A DNA stretch of 64,000 nt from Desulfuromonadales bacterium (GCA_030145195.1 JAQYVY010000001.1:124001-188000), one strand, 5' to 3'; shown: positions 1 through 8,670, numbered from the stretch's first letter. Numbers and translations are program-made. The notes: generated from the letters alone by a model not told the origin.

Positions 1-174
1 ATGGAGCAAGCTGTCCTGCGGGTTGTCGATATCGACCCGGCGGAGCGCGACAGTTACAATTTCGCTACCAGAGCCTTCCATGGCCGCAACCATAGCTTCG
101 TTCGAAGAAAACTTACCGGTTCCAACCATCAAGCGGGACTTAAAAGAACGTCCGGCTATAATCAAGTCATCCAT
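1..174 (-). CDS. thiG: Thiazole synthase ThiG, N-terminal part (runs off the window)
   Basis: ThiG forms the thiazole phosphate ring of thiamine from deoxyxylulose phosphate, dehydroglycine and the thiocarboxylate on ThiS. Only the first 58 codons are in the window; the frame is open to base 1. The start is the ATG at 174. The protein begins [20 protein letters not shown], which fits the ThiG N-terminus with its early G-R-x-F-x-S-R-L-x-x-G-T-G-K motif, and continues with the typical ALRRVDI stretch. It follows thiS on the same strand after a 99-base gap that contains an inverted repeat. Confidence 0.9.
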   Translation of the reverse strand, partial: MDDLIIAGRSFKSRLMVGTGKFSSNEAMVAAMEGSGSEIVTVALRRVDIDNPQDSLLH

Positions 175-191
175 GTTAACCTCTGAAGAGA

Positions 192-270
192 AGGAACTCG
201 GATCGCAGGACGAGGTACGAGAAAATCTTTTGACTTTCCTCGCTTCTCGTTCCTCGCTTCTCGTTCCGTG
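192..270. repeat. ACGAG-type imperfect inverted repeat between thiS and thiG
   Basis: The right arm (about 237-270) repeats a unit close to TCTCGTTCCTCGCT twice; the left arm (about 192-225) carries GGACGAGGTACGAG, its approximate complement. Together they could fold as a long imperfect hairpin inside the thi transcript. It belongs with the other short-period inverted repeats of this window (12962, 13578, 14729, 19247, 25118, 27284, 29921, 42752). Confidence 0.6.
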
Positions 271-273
271 TTT

Positions 274-474
274 TTAACCGCCACCGACAAAATGAATCAC
301 TTCCAAAGTGTCGCCGTCGTTTAAGGGGGTTTCTGCCAATCGCTGACGGGTAATGATGTTTCGGTTGTGTTCAACCACCAGCTGCTGGCAGTCAAGCTGG
401 AGCTGGTCAAGAAATTCCTGAATCGTGATGCTGGTTTGTATCTCTTTGGCTTTTCCGTTGAAGACGATTTTCAT
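274..474 (-). CDS. thiS: Sulfur carrier protein ThiS
   Basis: ThiS is the ubiquitin-fold sulfur carrier of thiazole synthesis. It is adenylated at its C-terminal glycine by ThiF, sulfurated to the thiocarboxylate, and used by ThiG. The 66-residue length is typical, and the protein ends HFVGGG with the required terminal Gly-Gly. The start ATG (474) overlaps the TAA of thiF by one base, so translation is probably coupled. Confidence 0.93.
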   Translation of the reverse strand: MKIVFNGKAKEIQTSITIQEFLDQLQLDCQQLVVEHNRNIITRQRLAETPLNDGDTLEVIHFVGGG

Positions 475-1292
475 TATGCTTCCTTGCTTTCCGGTGCAAC
501 CCCGAGCAGCAGACGCAGCACTGCGTTGGCCTGGTGGTGAGCGGCGATGCCAACGCGGGGTGCCATCAGTCCCGTCCCCGGCGCTGCCGCGGTGCAGCCA
601 TCCCCGCAGAGGTACAGATTGCCTGCAACTTTCTGTGTCTGTACCGTGTTGGCTGGTCCGGAACCTGCCATCCCAGAGGCGGCAACGATTGGCCGGTCGG
701 GGAAGCGGTTGGCAAAGGTTTCAATCAGCATGACTTTCTGTTCCGCCACATCAAAAGCTTCTACCAGAATGTGGGCGTGGCCGAAGACTTCCGCGATGTT
801 GCCAGGGGTCAGTTTCAGGTGACAGGAGGTGACTCGCACGTTTGGATTGATCCGTGCCAGCGTGTCGTGCAGAGCATAGACTTTTGGGAGCCCGATCTGA
901 TCAAGAAAATACTGCTGCCGGTTCAGATTGGATGGCTCGACAATGTCGAAGTCGGCAATGATCAGATGACCAATGCCGGTTCGGGCCAGAGCAATAGCGA
1001 TCAATGAGCCGAGTCCGCCAACCCCGGCAATGCCGACGGTGGTTTGCTTGACCTTGTCATGTACTCCCGGTGTGTGTCGGGCTGTTAACAGAGCGTCGAG
1101 TTCTTCGGCGTTGGGGATCTCGCCGCGTTGAATCAGAACCACCTGGTCACCGGACTGCAGTAGAGCCTCGGTCTGGGTTGGGAAGCCGTTGACAATCAGA
1201 ATGTCAGCGTCCGGCTTGATCCGGTCGCGGATTTCCCCGACCGTCTCACCCGCGGTTAATGCATAATTTTGTTCATTGACTTTTATCTGCAT
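474..1292 (-). CDS. thiF: ThiS adenylyltransferase ThiF with N-terminal ThiS-like domain
   Basis: This E1-like enzyme activates the C-terminus of ThiS with ATP. Residues about 1-60 form a ThiS/ubiquitin-like domain, a fusion known from one ThiF subfamily. The Rossmann domain follows, with GIAGVGGLGS at about 87-96 and the acidic/NR stretch ADFDIVEPSNLNRQQ. The gene heads the thiF-thiS-thiG order and starts directly after a terminator-like hairpin that forms the riboswitch expression platform. The 272-residue length fits the subfamily. Confidence 0.88.
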   Translation of the reverse strand: MQIKVNEQNYALTAGETVGEIRDRIKPDADILIVNGFPTQTEALLQSGDQVVLIQRGEIPNAEELDALLTARHTPGVHDKVKQTTVGIAGVGGLGSLIAIALARTGIGHLIIADFDIVEPSNLNRQQYFLDQIGLPKVYALHDTLARINPNVRVTSCHLKLTPGNIAEVFGHAHILVEAFDVAEQKVMLIETFANRFPDRPIVAASGMAGSGPANTVQTQKVAGNLYLCGDGCTAAAPGTGLMAPRVGIAAHHQANAVLRLLLGVAPESKEA

Positions 1293-1295
1293 AAA

Positions 1296-1322
1296 ACACC
1301 AAAAGCCGCACAGGGCGGCTCT
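1296..1322 (-). terminator. Riboswitch-controlled terminator just before thiF
   Basis: Read on the minus strand, AGCCGC-CCTGT-GCGGCT is followed by TTTTGGTGTTTT and then the thiF ATG at 1292. The six-base-pair GC-rich stem with a U-rich tail between the TPP aptamer and the start codon fits an attenuator. Because it abuts the start codon it could also mask the ribosome site. Confidence 0.65.
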
Positions 1323-1350
1323 CTTCAGGGATTACTCCCTAAAAATAGCG

Positions 1351-1481
1351 CCGCTTCCCTACGCCGGTATAATCCGGATCAGGTTCAAGGGGTCGTCTGT
1401 TCGGAGAGTCTCGGTCGATCTGTTTATAGATTGTTCGAGACTCCCCTGGGCAGACTCTCAGTAGAGGCTACTCCCCCAGGG
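1351..1481 (-). promoter_or_regulatory. TPP riboswitch (THI element)
   Basis: The minus strand carries the conserved aptamer parts in order: GGGGGAGTAG, CTACTGAGAG, then CCCCTTGAACCTGATC and CCGGCGTAGGGAA. These match the CUGAGA and ACCUGAUC...GCGNAGGGA signatures of the thiamine pyrophosphate riboswitch. The middle arm (about 1395-1448) carries an extended paired helix with AGACTC/GAGTCT-type arms. It should repress thiFSG when TPP is plentiful. Confidence 0.95.
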
Positions 1482-1705
1482 CGTTTTGCTTCAATTGTCT
1501 TTAAAAACTAAAGACTATCAGGTGCCTTCATCTTCAGTCAACAGCAAACCCGCCTTTTCGGTTGTCTTGCTGCGACGGTTCGACTAGGATGCACCCATCT
1601 GGGACTTTTAGCTGGACAGGCTAATCTTCTCAGAGGATGAACCGTGATGTGTCGTTGACCATGATTTCTGGTCGTAATTTAACTTGATTTGAAAGGATGT
1701 TGCGG

Positions 1706-2026
1706 ATGAGTATTTCCAATCGCTTTCGTGATATTGCCAAGGATGTGGCTGCTTTTCGGGTCAAACTGAAAGAGAGTGATGCCAGTGCCGAACAAGGTGC
1801 GAGGGTTGTAAAAAAGGCCAATAAAGGTCTGCAGGAATGGGTCGAGCCGGTCGGTGAAATACCTCGCATGCGCCTCGAATATGAATTGACGCCGATTCTG
1901 ATGAAGGCCCACGACAGCCTCGATAAGGCTCGCCTTATCTTCGAGGAGGTAGAGGGGCTTGATGCCGAAGCTGATGAAGCCTGGGAACTACAGCAGAAAA
2001 TCTACCGGCTACTGAACGATCTTTAA
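1706..2026 (+). CDS. Small hypothetical protein, mostly helical
   Basis: I do not recognise this family. The start at 1706 is preferred over the ATG at 1697 because AAAGGA (1692-1697) lies eight bases upstream of it. The 106-residue product (MSISNRFRDIAKDVAAFR...) is charged, has no signal peptide or cysteine motif, and looks all-helical. It stands alone between the divergent thi operon and a long gene-free stretch. Confidence 0.6.
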   Translation: MSISNRFRDIAKDVAAFRVKLKESDASAEQGARVVKKANKGLQEWVEPVGEIPRMRLEYELTPILMKAHDSLDKARLIFEEVEGLDAEADEAWELQQKIYRLLNDL

Positions 2027-2038
2027 GCGCAACAGATC

Positions 2039-2084
2039 AAACACCCTCCGAGACTTTGCGCAAGTCTCATCAGATTGGGTGTTC
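2039..2084. other. Nested hairpin after the small hypothetical gene
   Basis: Outer arms ACACCC/GGGTGT enclose a perfect inner stem GAGACTT-TGCGC-AAGTCTC. There is no T-run on the plus strand. On the minus strand GGGTGTTTGATC follows, so it may act as a weak terminator in that direction. Confidence 0.4.
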
Positions 2085-2166
2085 GCCTCAAGTATAGCTA
2101 TAATCTGGTTTCCAAAAGATCCTTGGGCGCTCTGAGCCTTTGTTGCAGTCATACTTAATAAGAAGG

Positions 2167-2201
2167 CCCCGCCCTTGGTAATTATGGGCGGGGTTTTTTT
2201 T
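2167..2201 (+). terminator. Strong intrinsic terminator
   Basis: CCCCGCCC (2167-2174) pairs with GGGCGGGG (2186-2193) across an 11-base loop and is followed by eight T residues. This is a textbook terminator, probably for the gene at 1706-2026. Confidence 0.9.
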
Positions 2202-2218
2202 ATTGGAAATGGTGACAT

Positions 2219-2254
2219 CCAAAAAAAACCCACAGCCAAGAGGGGCCTGTGGGG
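2219..2254 (-). terminator. Intrinsic terminator on the minus strand
   Basis: On the minus strand CCCACAG (2253-2247) pairs with CTGTGGG (2235-2229) and is followed by a run of eight T (2228-2221). It would stop a transcript coming from the region 2255-3000, where no minus-strand gene is visible. Confidence 0.7.
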
Positions 2255-2999
2255 TCTTTGGAGGTAGAGCATGAAGAATCACACCCATAATTGGAGGCTG
2301 CCAATCATTAAGTGCGTGTCAAGTGGTGAAAAAGGGAATAAAGCTGCCACGCGGAGTCGATTCCAGTGACTATAACTTTGTGTGCTGGAGAGCATCTTAA
2401 ATCTCCCTATCAAAAAACTCGTTTTCGTCTCGGCAGTGATGACTTATAGGATACCCCTGTTGAGTTGGCAAAAGATCTGACACGATCCTGCCATGCGCAA
2501 TTTGACCTTAGCCTCTAACCCCTGTATGGTCACCGCATTAGGTGGCACCTTGCCAGGGTGTTCCGTCCTTGCCCCGCAAGGGGATCGTTAAGAACATTGC
2601 CCCGCGTGATGCTTCAGAGATCTCCCTTTCATTAAGAGTTGCGCTTGTTTCTGGTCTATTCACAGAATTAAGTCGCGGGTCGCTCTGTTCTACTAACAAT
2701 CAAATCAATATGTTTACCGGGATGCCGCTGGTTGCAAGCGACTCTCGTTACACTTGCTCGCTATTGACTTTTTAATCCATGGTGCGCTTCCGCTTATCCA
2801 TATCCCAGGTTTCAGCTATTAATCAGGGCCGATGATGATCCGTCTTGTGTAACCTGACTCATAATGACAGAGCTCTCCCTTGACAAGTGTCAATAATGTG
2901 TAACTCTCTAAATTAAAACAGTTTTAACTGTAAATATTCTCTTAATAGACAGCTAGAAAAATTCATCTGGTACACAAACAATCGTTCCCACTAAAGAAG
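2255..2999. other. Long stretch without a convincing gene
   Basis: No open frame with a ribosome site or a recognisable product is visible on either strand. A 77-codon plus-strand frame (2542-2775) lacks both. The only clear structures are two short inverted repeats near the 3' end (2880-2893 and 2918-2931). A minus-strand terminator borders it at 2219-2254, so an untranslated RNA is possible. It may also be a decayed gene. Confidence 0.5.
2880..2931. promoter_or_regulatory. Two 6-2-6 palindromes upstream of the betaine transporter operon
   Basis: TTGACA-AG-TGTCAA (2880-2893) and ACAGTT-TT-AACTGT (2918-2931) are perfect inverted repeats. The first contains a consensus -35 hexamer, though no good -10 sits at the usual distance. 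They are candidate operators for osmotic or betaine control of the genes starting at 3018. No regulator gene is adjacent. Confidence 0.4.
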
Positions 3000-3017
3000 A
3001 TGAAAAAAGAGGAAAAA

Positions 3018-4256
3018 ATGACTGAAGAAGTAAAGGTTTCCGTTAAAAACTTATTTAAAATTTTTGGGCCTCATCCGAAAAAAGCGATGGGTTTACTTGA
3101 GCAAGGACTCGACAAAGACGCAATTTTCGAAAAAACCGAGACGACCATCGGTGTGCAAAAAGCCAGTTTCGAAATCTTTAAAGGCGAGATCTTTGTCATC
3201 ATGGGCCTCTCTGGTTCTGGTAAATCGACTATGGTGCGGATGCTCAACCGCCTGATCGAACCAACGTCCGGGCAGGTATTTATTGACGGCGAAGACATCA
3301 TAAGTATGGACAACGATCAATTGGTCAAGATGCGACGCAAGAAGATGAGTATGGTCTTTCAGTCCTTTGCCCTGATGCCACACATGACTGTCTTACAAAA
3401 TGCCGCTTTCGGTTTGGAGATGGACGGCTTTGACAAGAAGACCCGTGAGGAACGTGCCTTGCAGGCTCTGGAGCAGGTTGGCCTGGAAGCTTGGGCCGCA
3501 AGCATGCCAGATGAACTGTCTGGTGGCATGCAACAGCGCGTCGGGTTAGCCCGAGGTCTTGCGGTTGACCCAGACATCTTGCTGATGGATGAAGCCTTTT
3601 CCGCTCTTGATCCACTGATCCGAACCGAGATGCAAGATGAATTGCTAAAATTGCAAGCCAAGGCAAAACGAACCATTGTTTTCATCTCACATGATCTTGA
3701 TGAAGCGATGCGCATTGGTGATCGGATCGCCATCATGGAGGGAGGAAGTGTTATCCAGGTCGGTACTCCAGATGAAATCCTGCAAAACCCCGCGGACGAT
3801 TACGTGCGAGCTTTCTTCCGTGGTGTCGATCCTACCAACATTCTCACCGCGGGTGATATCTCCGTCGATACTCAGGTCACTATTGTGATCACTGACGGCA
3901 AGAACTCCCGTGCAGCTCTGCAGCGGTTGATCAAAAACGACCGCAACTTCGGCTATGTAGTCGATACCACCCGCAAGTTCCAAGGGGTGGTCTCAACAGA
4001 TTCTCTGCGCGAAATCATCGATCACCCTGATCAACCTCAGTTAATTGCCAACGCCTACCTCGACGGAATCGTGCCAGCTCATGTCAACGATTCTATGCAA
4101 GACATTCTGCCCGAAGTCGCCAGTCATCCTTGGCCTTTGCCGATCCTTAATGATGCTGATGAATATATTGGCGCTGTGTCTAAGAACCTGTTTTTAAGAA
4201 CTCTTCAGCGTAACGAGCCAGAAGAATCGGAAGAACCCGAAGAAATGACGACTTGA
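3018..4256 (+). CDS. proV: Glycine betaine/proline ABC transporter ATP-binding protein (ProV/OpuAA type)
   Basis: This cytoplasmic ATPase powers uptake of glycine betaine or related osmolytes. Walker [10 protein letters not shown] lies at about 63-71, signature LSGGMQQR at 167-174 and Walker [14 protein letters not shown] at 187-199. A C-terminal region of about 130 residues fits the paired CBS domains of ProV, thought to sense ionic strength. The start at 3018 is chosen over the in-frame ATG at 3000 because AGAGG lies at 3008-3012. It is the first gene of proV-proW-proX. Confidence 0.93.
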   Translation: MTEEVKVSVKNLFKIFGPHPKKAMGLLEQGLDKDAIFEKTETTIGVQKASFEIFKGEIFVIMGLSGSGKSTMVRMLNRLIEPTSGQVFIDGEDIISMDNDQLVKMRRKKMSMVFQSFALMPHMTVLQNAAFGLEMDGFDKKTREERALQALEQVGLEAWAASMPDELSGGMQQRVGLARGLAVDPDILLMDEAFSALDPLIRTEMQDELLKLQAKAKRTIVFISHDLDEAMRIGDRIAIMEGGSVIQVGTPDEILQNPADDYVRAFFRGVDPTNILTAGDISVDTQVTIVITDGKNSRAALQRLIKNDRNFGYVVDTTRKFQGVVSTDSLREIIDHPDQPQLIANAYLDGIVPAHVNDSMQDILPEVASHPWPLPILNDADEYIGAVSKNLFLRTLQRNEPEESEEPEEMTT

Positions 4257-4283
4257 TCAACAATATGGAGCAAAGAAATCCTT

Positions 4284-5123
4284 ATGCGAATTTTTAATTT
4301 TGATGAACAACTGATACCACTTGATGAATGGGTGCAGACCGCTGTTGACTGGCTGGTCGTCAACTACCGTGAGTTTTTTCAGGTCCTTAAGATTCCGGTC
4401 GAGATAAGCCTGGAAGGTTTGGAATGGTTGTTTGGCGTCCTGCCCCCATTTGTCGTGATTCTACTGTTTGCTATCGCTGCCTGGCGTTATGCCGGCAAGC
4501 GAGTGACCGTTTTCACGGTTCTTTCCTTCTTGTTGGTTGGCTACCTCGGCCTCTGGGAAGACACGATGACGACTCTGGCAATGGTGATTTGCTCCGTTGT
4601 CTTTTGTGCTGTTGTCGGCATTCCTCTCGGTATTATGGCCGGACGTAGCGATCGTTTTGAAATGTTCTTACGCCCATTTCTCGATGCCATGCAGACGACA
4701 CCTGCTTTTGTTTATCTGATCCCGGTGGTGATGTTGTTCAGTATCGGCACTGTCTCAGGCATTCTGGCAACCATCGTCTTTGCCCTGCCGCCGATCATTC
4801 GTTTAACTAATCTCGGCCTCCGCCAGGTTCATCCAGAATTGGTCGAAGCCGCCGTTGCTTTTGGCGCCACTCCCTGGCAGGTGTTGCGTAAAGTACAATT
4901 CCCGCTCGCCATGCCGTCGGTTATGGCCGGGCTTAACCAGACCATCATGATGGCCTTATCGATGGTTGTCATTGCGGCACTGATTGGTGCTGGTGGTTTG
5001 GGCAATCCAGTCGTACAGGGGTTGAATACTTTGGAGATTGGCCTGGCGACCATCGGTGGCTTGTCGATTGTACTGCTGGCGATGGTTCTTGACCGAATAA
5101 CGCAAGGGATTGCGCAAAAATAG
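4284..5123 (+). CDS. proW: Betaine/proline ABC transporter permease (ProW type)
   Basis: This inner-membrane permease partners with the ATPase at 3018. The 279-residue protein has several hydrophobic segments and the MetI-like permease core, with an EAA-type loop around EAAVAFGATPWQVLRKVQFP that docks with the ATPase. Spacing to the genes on each side is short, fitting one operon. Confidence 0.92.
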   Translation: MRIFNFDEQLIPLDEWVQTAVDWLVVNYREFFQVLKIPVEISLEGLEWLFGVLPPFVVILLFAIAAWRYAGKRVTVFTVLSFLLVGYLGLWEDTMTTLAMVICSVVFCAVVGIPLGIMAGRSDRFEMFLRPFLDAMQTTPAFVYLIPVVMLFSIGTVSGILATIVFALPPIIRLTNLGLRQVHPELVEAAVAFGATPWQVLRKVQFPLAMPSVMAGLNQTIMMALSMVVIAALIGAGGLGNPVVQGLNTLEIGLATIGGLSIVLLAMVLDRITQGIAQK

Positions 5124-5160
5124 CCTTTTGTTCACTCATAACCCGAAAGAGGAGCAAGAT

Positions 5161-6204
5161 ATGAAAAAGATTCTATTCGTTTTACTGATGTTATCTTTAA
5201 CCTTAGCGGCCTGCACTGAGGAGGAGAAACCCAAAGTGCAAGTCACAGCACAGCCTGGCGAAGGAATCACGGTGCGGCCTGCCCGTGCAACCTGGAATAC
5301 AGGTTACTTCCAGGAAGCGCTGGTAAGTGCCGGTCTGAAAGAGCTTGGCTACAACGTGATGGATCCGAAAGAATTAGCAAACCCTTTATTTTATCAGTCT
5401 CTTGCTCTGGGTGACCTGGACTACTGGACCAACGGCTGGTTCCCCATCCATGATGCGCAGCTGCCGGAGAATTTTTACGAGAAGGGTGAAAAAGTCGGTT
5501 ACGTCGTCAAATCCGGTGGTCTGCAAGGCTATCTGGTATCAAAAAGAGATGTAGAAAAATACAACATTCAATCCCTTGAAGACTTCAAACGTCCCGAAGT
5601 CAAGGCAGCCTTCGATGCCGACGGCGACGGCAAAGCCGACCTGACAGCCTGCCCTGCCGGCTGGGGCTGCGAGGGGACAATTGCTCATCACATGGACGTC
5701 TATGACCTTGACGATCACGTCAACCTGATCAAGGCGTCCTATTCGGCGAGCATGGCCGATGCCCTGGCACGTTACAACTCAGGCAAACCAGCTTTCTTTT
5801 ACACTTGGGCACCGAACTGGACCATTTTCAAGTTCAAACCAGGCAAAGACGTGGTCTGGATGAATGTTCCCGAGATCATTCCCACAGAAGCGCAAATCCC
5901 ACAGGTAGAACATCTGACGGTCAGTGGTGTTGTTGGAGCTGTCAGTGATCCAGTCAAACTTGGTTTTGTGGCCGCCGACATCCAGATTGTTGCCAACAAA
6001 GAATTCCTCGCCGCGAATCCGGCAGCAAAAGAATTCTTTAAGGTGTTCACTTTGAACCTGGATGATATCAACGCGCAAAATACGCTCATGCAAGAAGGTG
6101 AAAAATCGCAGAAAGATATTGAGCGACACGTCAAAGCATGGATTCAAAAGAATCAGGTGACTTGGAACGGTTGGTTGGACGCCGCCCGGAAAGCCTCAAA
6201 ATAG
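5161..6204 (+). CDS. proX: Betaine/proline-binding lipoprotein (ProX/OpuAC family)
   Basis: This is the substrate-binding subunit of the transporter. The ATG at 5161 follows AGAGGAGCAAGAT and gives a lipoprotein signal with lipobox LAAC (Cys18). An upstream in-frame start at 5110 would overlap proW and spoil the signal. The mature 330 residues contain the OpuAC domain with aromatic residues suited to quaternary-ammonium binding (for example DYWTNGWFP). The ligand cannot be fixed from sequence alone. Confidence 0.9.
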   Translation: MKKILFVLLMLSLTLAACTEEEKPKVQVTAQPGEGITVRPARATWNTGYFQEALVSAGLKELGYNVMDPKELANPLFYQSLALGDLDYWTNGWFPIHDAQLPENFYEKGEKVGYVVKSGGLQGYLVSKRDVEKYNIQSLEDFKRPEVKAAFDADGDGKADLTACPAGWGCEGTIAHHMDVYDLDDHVNLIKASYSASMADALARYNSGKPAFFYTWAPNWTIFKFKPGKDVVWMNVPEIIPTEAQIPQVEHLTVSGVVGAVSDPVKLGFVAADIQIVANKEFLAANPAAKEFFKVFTLNLDDINAQNTLMQEGEKSQKDIERHVKAWIQKNQVTWNGWLDAARKASK

Positions 6205-6209
6205 CCTTG

Positions 6210-6371
6210 GGAGCCTGTCCGAGAATAGGGGCCGAAGCGTAAATTCAGAAGTTTGAGCACAGATTATAGTTCTTTTGAGAGCTCATAGCTTTAGTTATGG
6301 GCCGAAAAGGAGCTGAAATATGGGCCAAACAGCTGGGTTTGCAGCCGGTAACTCATTTTTGGACAGGCTCC
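6210..6371. repeat. Copy 1 of a ~165 bp repeat with terminal inverted repeats
   Basis: The element begins GGAGCCTGTCC and ends with its exact complement GGACAGGCTCC. The interior matches the element at 51125-51294 along its length: both contain GTTTGAG...CAGATT.TAG, then CGAAAAGGAGCTGA, then TGGGCC and CTGCAGCC or TTGCAGCC. It has no coding capacity of its own, so it resembles a MITE. It lies between proX and the porin gene. Confidence 0.8.
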
Positions 6372-6446
6372 TAGTTAGCGCAATGCTGGAAATTTATTTT
6401 TTTGAAATCAGCCTCGGGCTGAATAACATGATGCAGAGGAGATGTA

Positions 6447-7835
6447 ATGCTGAAACTGACCAGAGTGTTTTGTTTGTTTGGAGTACTGGTGTTCAGTGTC
6501 GCCGCTACGGGTATGGCCGCCGAAACCATTGACAACCAGGTTCTGCTCGAGGAAATTCGGGGTCTGCGGGCCAAGGTCGCGGAGATGGATGTGATGGAAA
6601 AGCGCCTGGCCGATTTGGAGGCGATCATCACTGCTCAATCGACGGCTGCTGCTGCGCCGGCCACGGCCACTGTGAGCGTTGACGAGTCTGCAAAGTCGAC
6701 GATCAAAGAGGTTGTCGAAGAGGTGTTTGCCGAAAAGCAACCAATCTCTTTTGGCGGGGCCATGCGGTTTAATTACGGTTACAAGGATTGGTCTGAAGAT
6801 CAGGATGATAAGTATGGTGATGCCGGTTTCGACCTGTTCCGGGTCAATGCCGATGGAGCGATTGGCGACTGGATCCTCTCAGCCGAATACCGTTTCTACT
6901 CCTACTTCAACACCGTCCATCATGCCTATGTTGGTTACAACGTCAACGACAACTGGCAGGTCCAGGCCGGTATTCAGCAGGTGCCGTTTGGCCTGCAGCC
7001 CTATGCTTCGCACAATTTTTGGTTCAGCGGCGCCTACTACGTTGGCCTGGAAGATGATTACGACATGGGCGTCAAGGGTCTGTACAGCGACGGCCCGCTC
7101 GATTTCACCCTGGCCTTCTACAAGAACGGGGAGCTGGGTAACTCCGGCAGTACCGATCGCTACTCGATCGACGTTATCAGCAACGCGAACGGCGGATATG
7201 CCGGCGCTCAGGCTGATGGCAACGAAGAGACCAACCAGTTCAACGGCCGCCTGGCTTACACCTTTGATCATGGCGACCTCGGCGATACCGAACTCGGGGT
7301 CTCTGGTCAGTGGGGACAGCTCTACAACCAGAGCACCCATGATACCGGCGACCACTGGGCGACCGGACTGCACATGAACGGCAACTATGGCAATTGGAAT
7401 GTCCAGCTCGAGGCTGTGACCTATGAGTACAATCCGGAGAATCCGGCCACCTTCACCAATGCTGATGAAGATATCATCAACACCAACGATGACATCATCA
7501 CCATGGGAGCCTTTACCTATTCCTGGGGGGCCCCGGCTGAGGCAGATATCTGGATCGCCAACGTCGCCTACACCATCCCGACGGACCTTAAATGGCTCGA
7601 TAGCATCACCCTCTATTCCGACAACACCATGATCGATCCATCGGCCAGCAATCAGCCGACCATCTGGCAGAACGTGGTTGGTGCTATGTTCGCCTCTGGC
7701 CCGGTCTACACTTATCTTGATATCGTCTCCGCTGAGAACATGATTTTCAGCAATGGCAATATGGTTGATGAAACCGTACGCAACAATGATGAGCGGACCA
7801 CGCGCCTGAATCTGAATGTAGGCTATTACTGGTAA
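6447..7835 (+). CDS. Outer-membrane porin with N-terminal coiled coil
   Basis: Residues 1-25 form a signal peptide ending GMAA. A short coiled coil follows (LLEEIRGLRAKVAEMDVMEKR at about 34-54), then an alanine/threonine linker. A long beta-rich domain ends NLNVGYYW with the C-terminal aromatic residue typical of barrel proteins. The fold looks like the phosphate-selective porin O/P or FmdC-like family; substrate unknown. GAGGAG precedes the ATG. Its position after proVWX suggests a possible role in solute entry, but the repeat at 6210 separates them. Confidence 0.8.
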   Translation: MLKLTRVFCLFGVLVFSVAATGMAAETIDNQVLLEEIRGLRAKVAEMDVMEKRLADLEAIITAQSTAAAAPATATVSVDESAKSTIKEVVEEVFAEKQPISFGGAMRFNYGYKDWSEDQDDKYGDAGFDLFRVNADGAIGDWILSAEYRFYSYFNTVHHAYVGYNVNDNWQVQAGIQQVPFGLQPYASHNFWFSGAYYVGLEDDYDMGVKGLYSDGPLDFTLAFYKNGELGNSGSTDRYSIDVISNANGGYAGAQADGNEETNQFNGRLAYTFDHGDLGDTELGVSGQWGQLYNQSTHDTGDHWATGLHMNGNYGNWNVQLEAVTYEYNPENPATFTNADEDIINTNDDIITMGAFTYSWGAPAEADIWIANVAYTIPTDLKWLDSITLYSDNTMIDPSASNQPTIWQNVVGAMFASGPVYTYLDIVSAENMIFSNGNMVDETVRNNDERTTRLNLNVGYYW

Positions 7836-7895
7836 GAGTTTTTGGGAGCTTTATGCTTTTAAGGCCTCCTTCCAGTGATCACTGTGTGCCAAACC

Positions 7896-7929
7896 AAACG
7901 GCCCCACGAAAAATCGTGGGGCCGTTTTT
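7896..7929 (+). terminator. Intrinsic terminator after the porin gene
   Basis: ACGGCCCCACGA (7898-7909) pairs perfectly with TCGTGGGGCCGT across a four-base loop and is followed by TTTTT. Confidence 0.93.
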
Positions 7930-8085
7930 GGGTGTGCCAGCCATGATGGTCTGTCTCCTCACCTTATTTATTCGAGGCGACAACTATGCTGACGATGGTG
8001 GTTACTGTCCCAGCAATCGAAGCACGCGGCCCGGCCTTTAATCTGTCTTGGCAGCCGTGGTTGCTCTGGCCTTAAGCATAGAACC

Positions 8086-8670
8086 TTATCGTTTCAGGCG
8101 ATCAAAGAGCTTTTGTCCAGTCGTTTCGGCTTTTTCTAAGAGAGCATGATCCGCTTTAATGCTACCGGCCTCAAAGAAGCCTAAGGCCTTGACTGAAGCG
8201 ATAACATCCATTCCAATATCTTTTGAAAAATCAGTCAATAGTGACAGGGTGTTTCCCATCGCTGAGGCTTCAGACTGTTCACAGATAGCCGCAGTCACAC
8301 AAGCTTTTCCAGTCCCCTGATACTTTCCGATCCATTGCTTTCGGTTAACGGGAAACTGGATGAGACTGTAACAACGATCAATAAATCGTTTCATGTCAGA
8401 GGTGACAGAATACCAGTAGGTTGGCGAGGCGAGAACTATCCCATCTGCAGCATCTATCTTTTTGATAATCTGAGCGAAATCATCCTTGAGTACACATTCC
8501 CAAGAGCTGCTGCACCCCTCACATCCGGTACAAGCACCTATATTATAATCACCAAGAAAAATTGACTCTGTTTGTGCGCCGCCCTTATCGGCGGGGGCTA
8601 ATAACGATTGAATAAGCCAGCTGGTGTTGCCATTTTTTCGTCTGCTGCCGTTGATAGCAAGAAGCTTCAT
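8086..8670 (-). CDS. NADPH-dependent FMN reductase / iron-sulfur flavoprotein family
   Basis: The 194-residue protein starts at the ATG at 8670, which follows GGAG; the in-frame ATG at 8742 has no ribosome site. MKLLAINGSRRKNGNTSW is the phosphate-binding loop of flavodoxin-like reductases. Cysteines 47, 50, 53 and 59 (C-x2-C-x2-C-x5-C) fit the compact motif of iron-sulfur flavoproteins, and SPTYWYSVTSDMKRFIDR is the usual flavin-binding loop. The electron partner is unknown. Confidence 0.85.
   Translation of the reverse strand: MKLLAINGSRRKNGNTSWLIQSLLAPADKGGAQTESIFLGDYNIGACTGCEGCSSSWECVLKDDFAQIIKKIDAADGIVLASPTYWYSVTSDMKRFIDRCYSLIQFPVNRKQWIGKYQGTGKACVTAAICEQSEASAMGNTLSLLTDFSKDIGMDVIASVKALGFFEAGSIKADHALLEKAETTGQKLFDRLKR

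Noticed and set aside
2325-2385. Possible cobalamin riboswitch upstream of the betaine transporter
   Set aside because: GGGAAT...GCTGCCACGC is only vaguely like the B12 box; the rest of the aptamer is absent.
2542-2775. 77-codon plus-strand open frame
   Set aside because: No ribosome site, no recognisable product, and a composition not unlike random frames in this stretch.
5110-5160. Upstream start for the ProX lipoprotein
   Set aside because: It would overlap proW and place 17 residues ahead of a normal lipoprotein signal; the ATG at 5161 has a good ribosome site.
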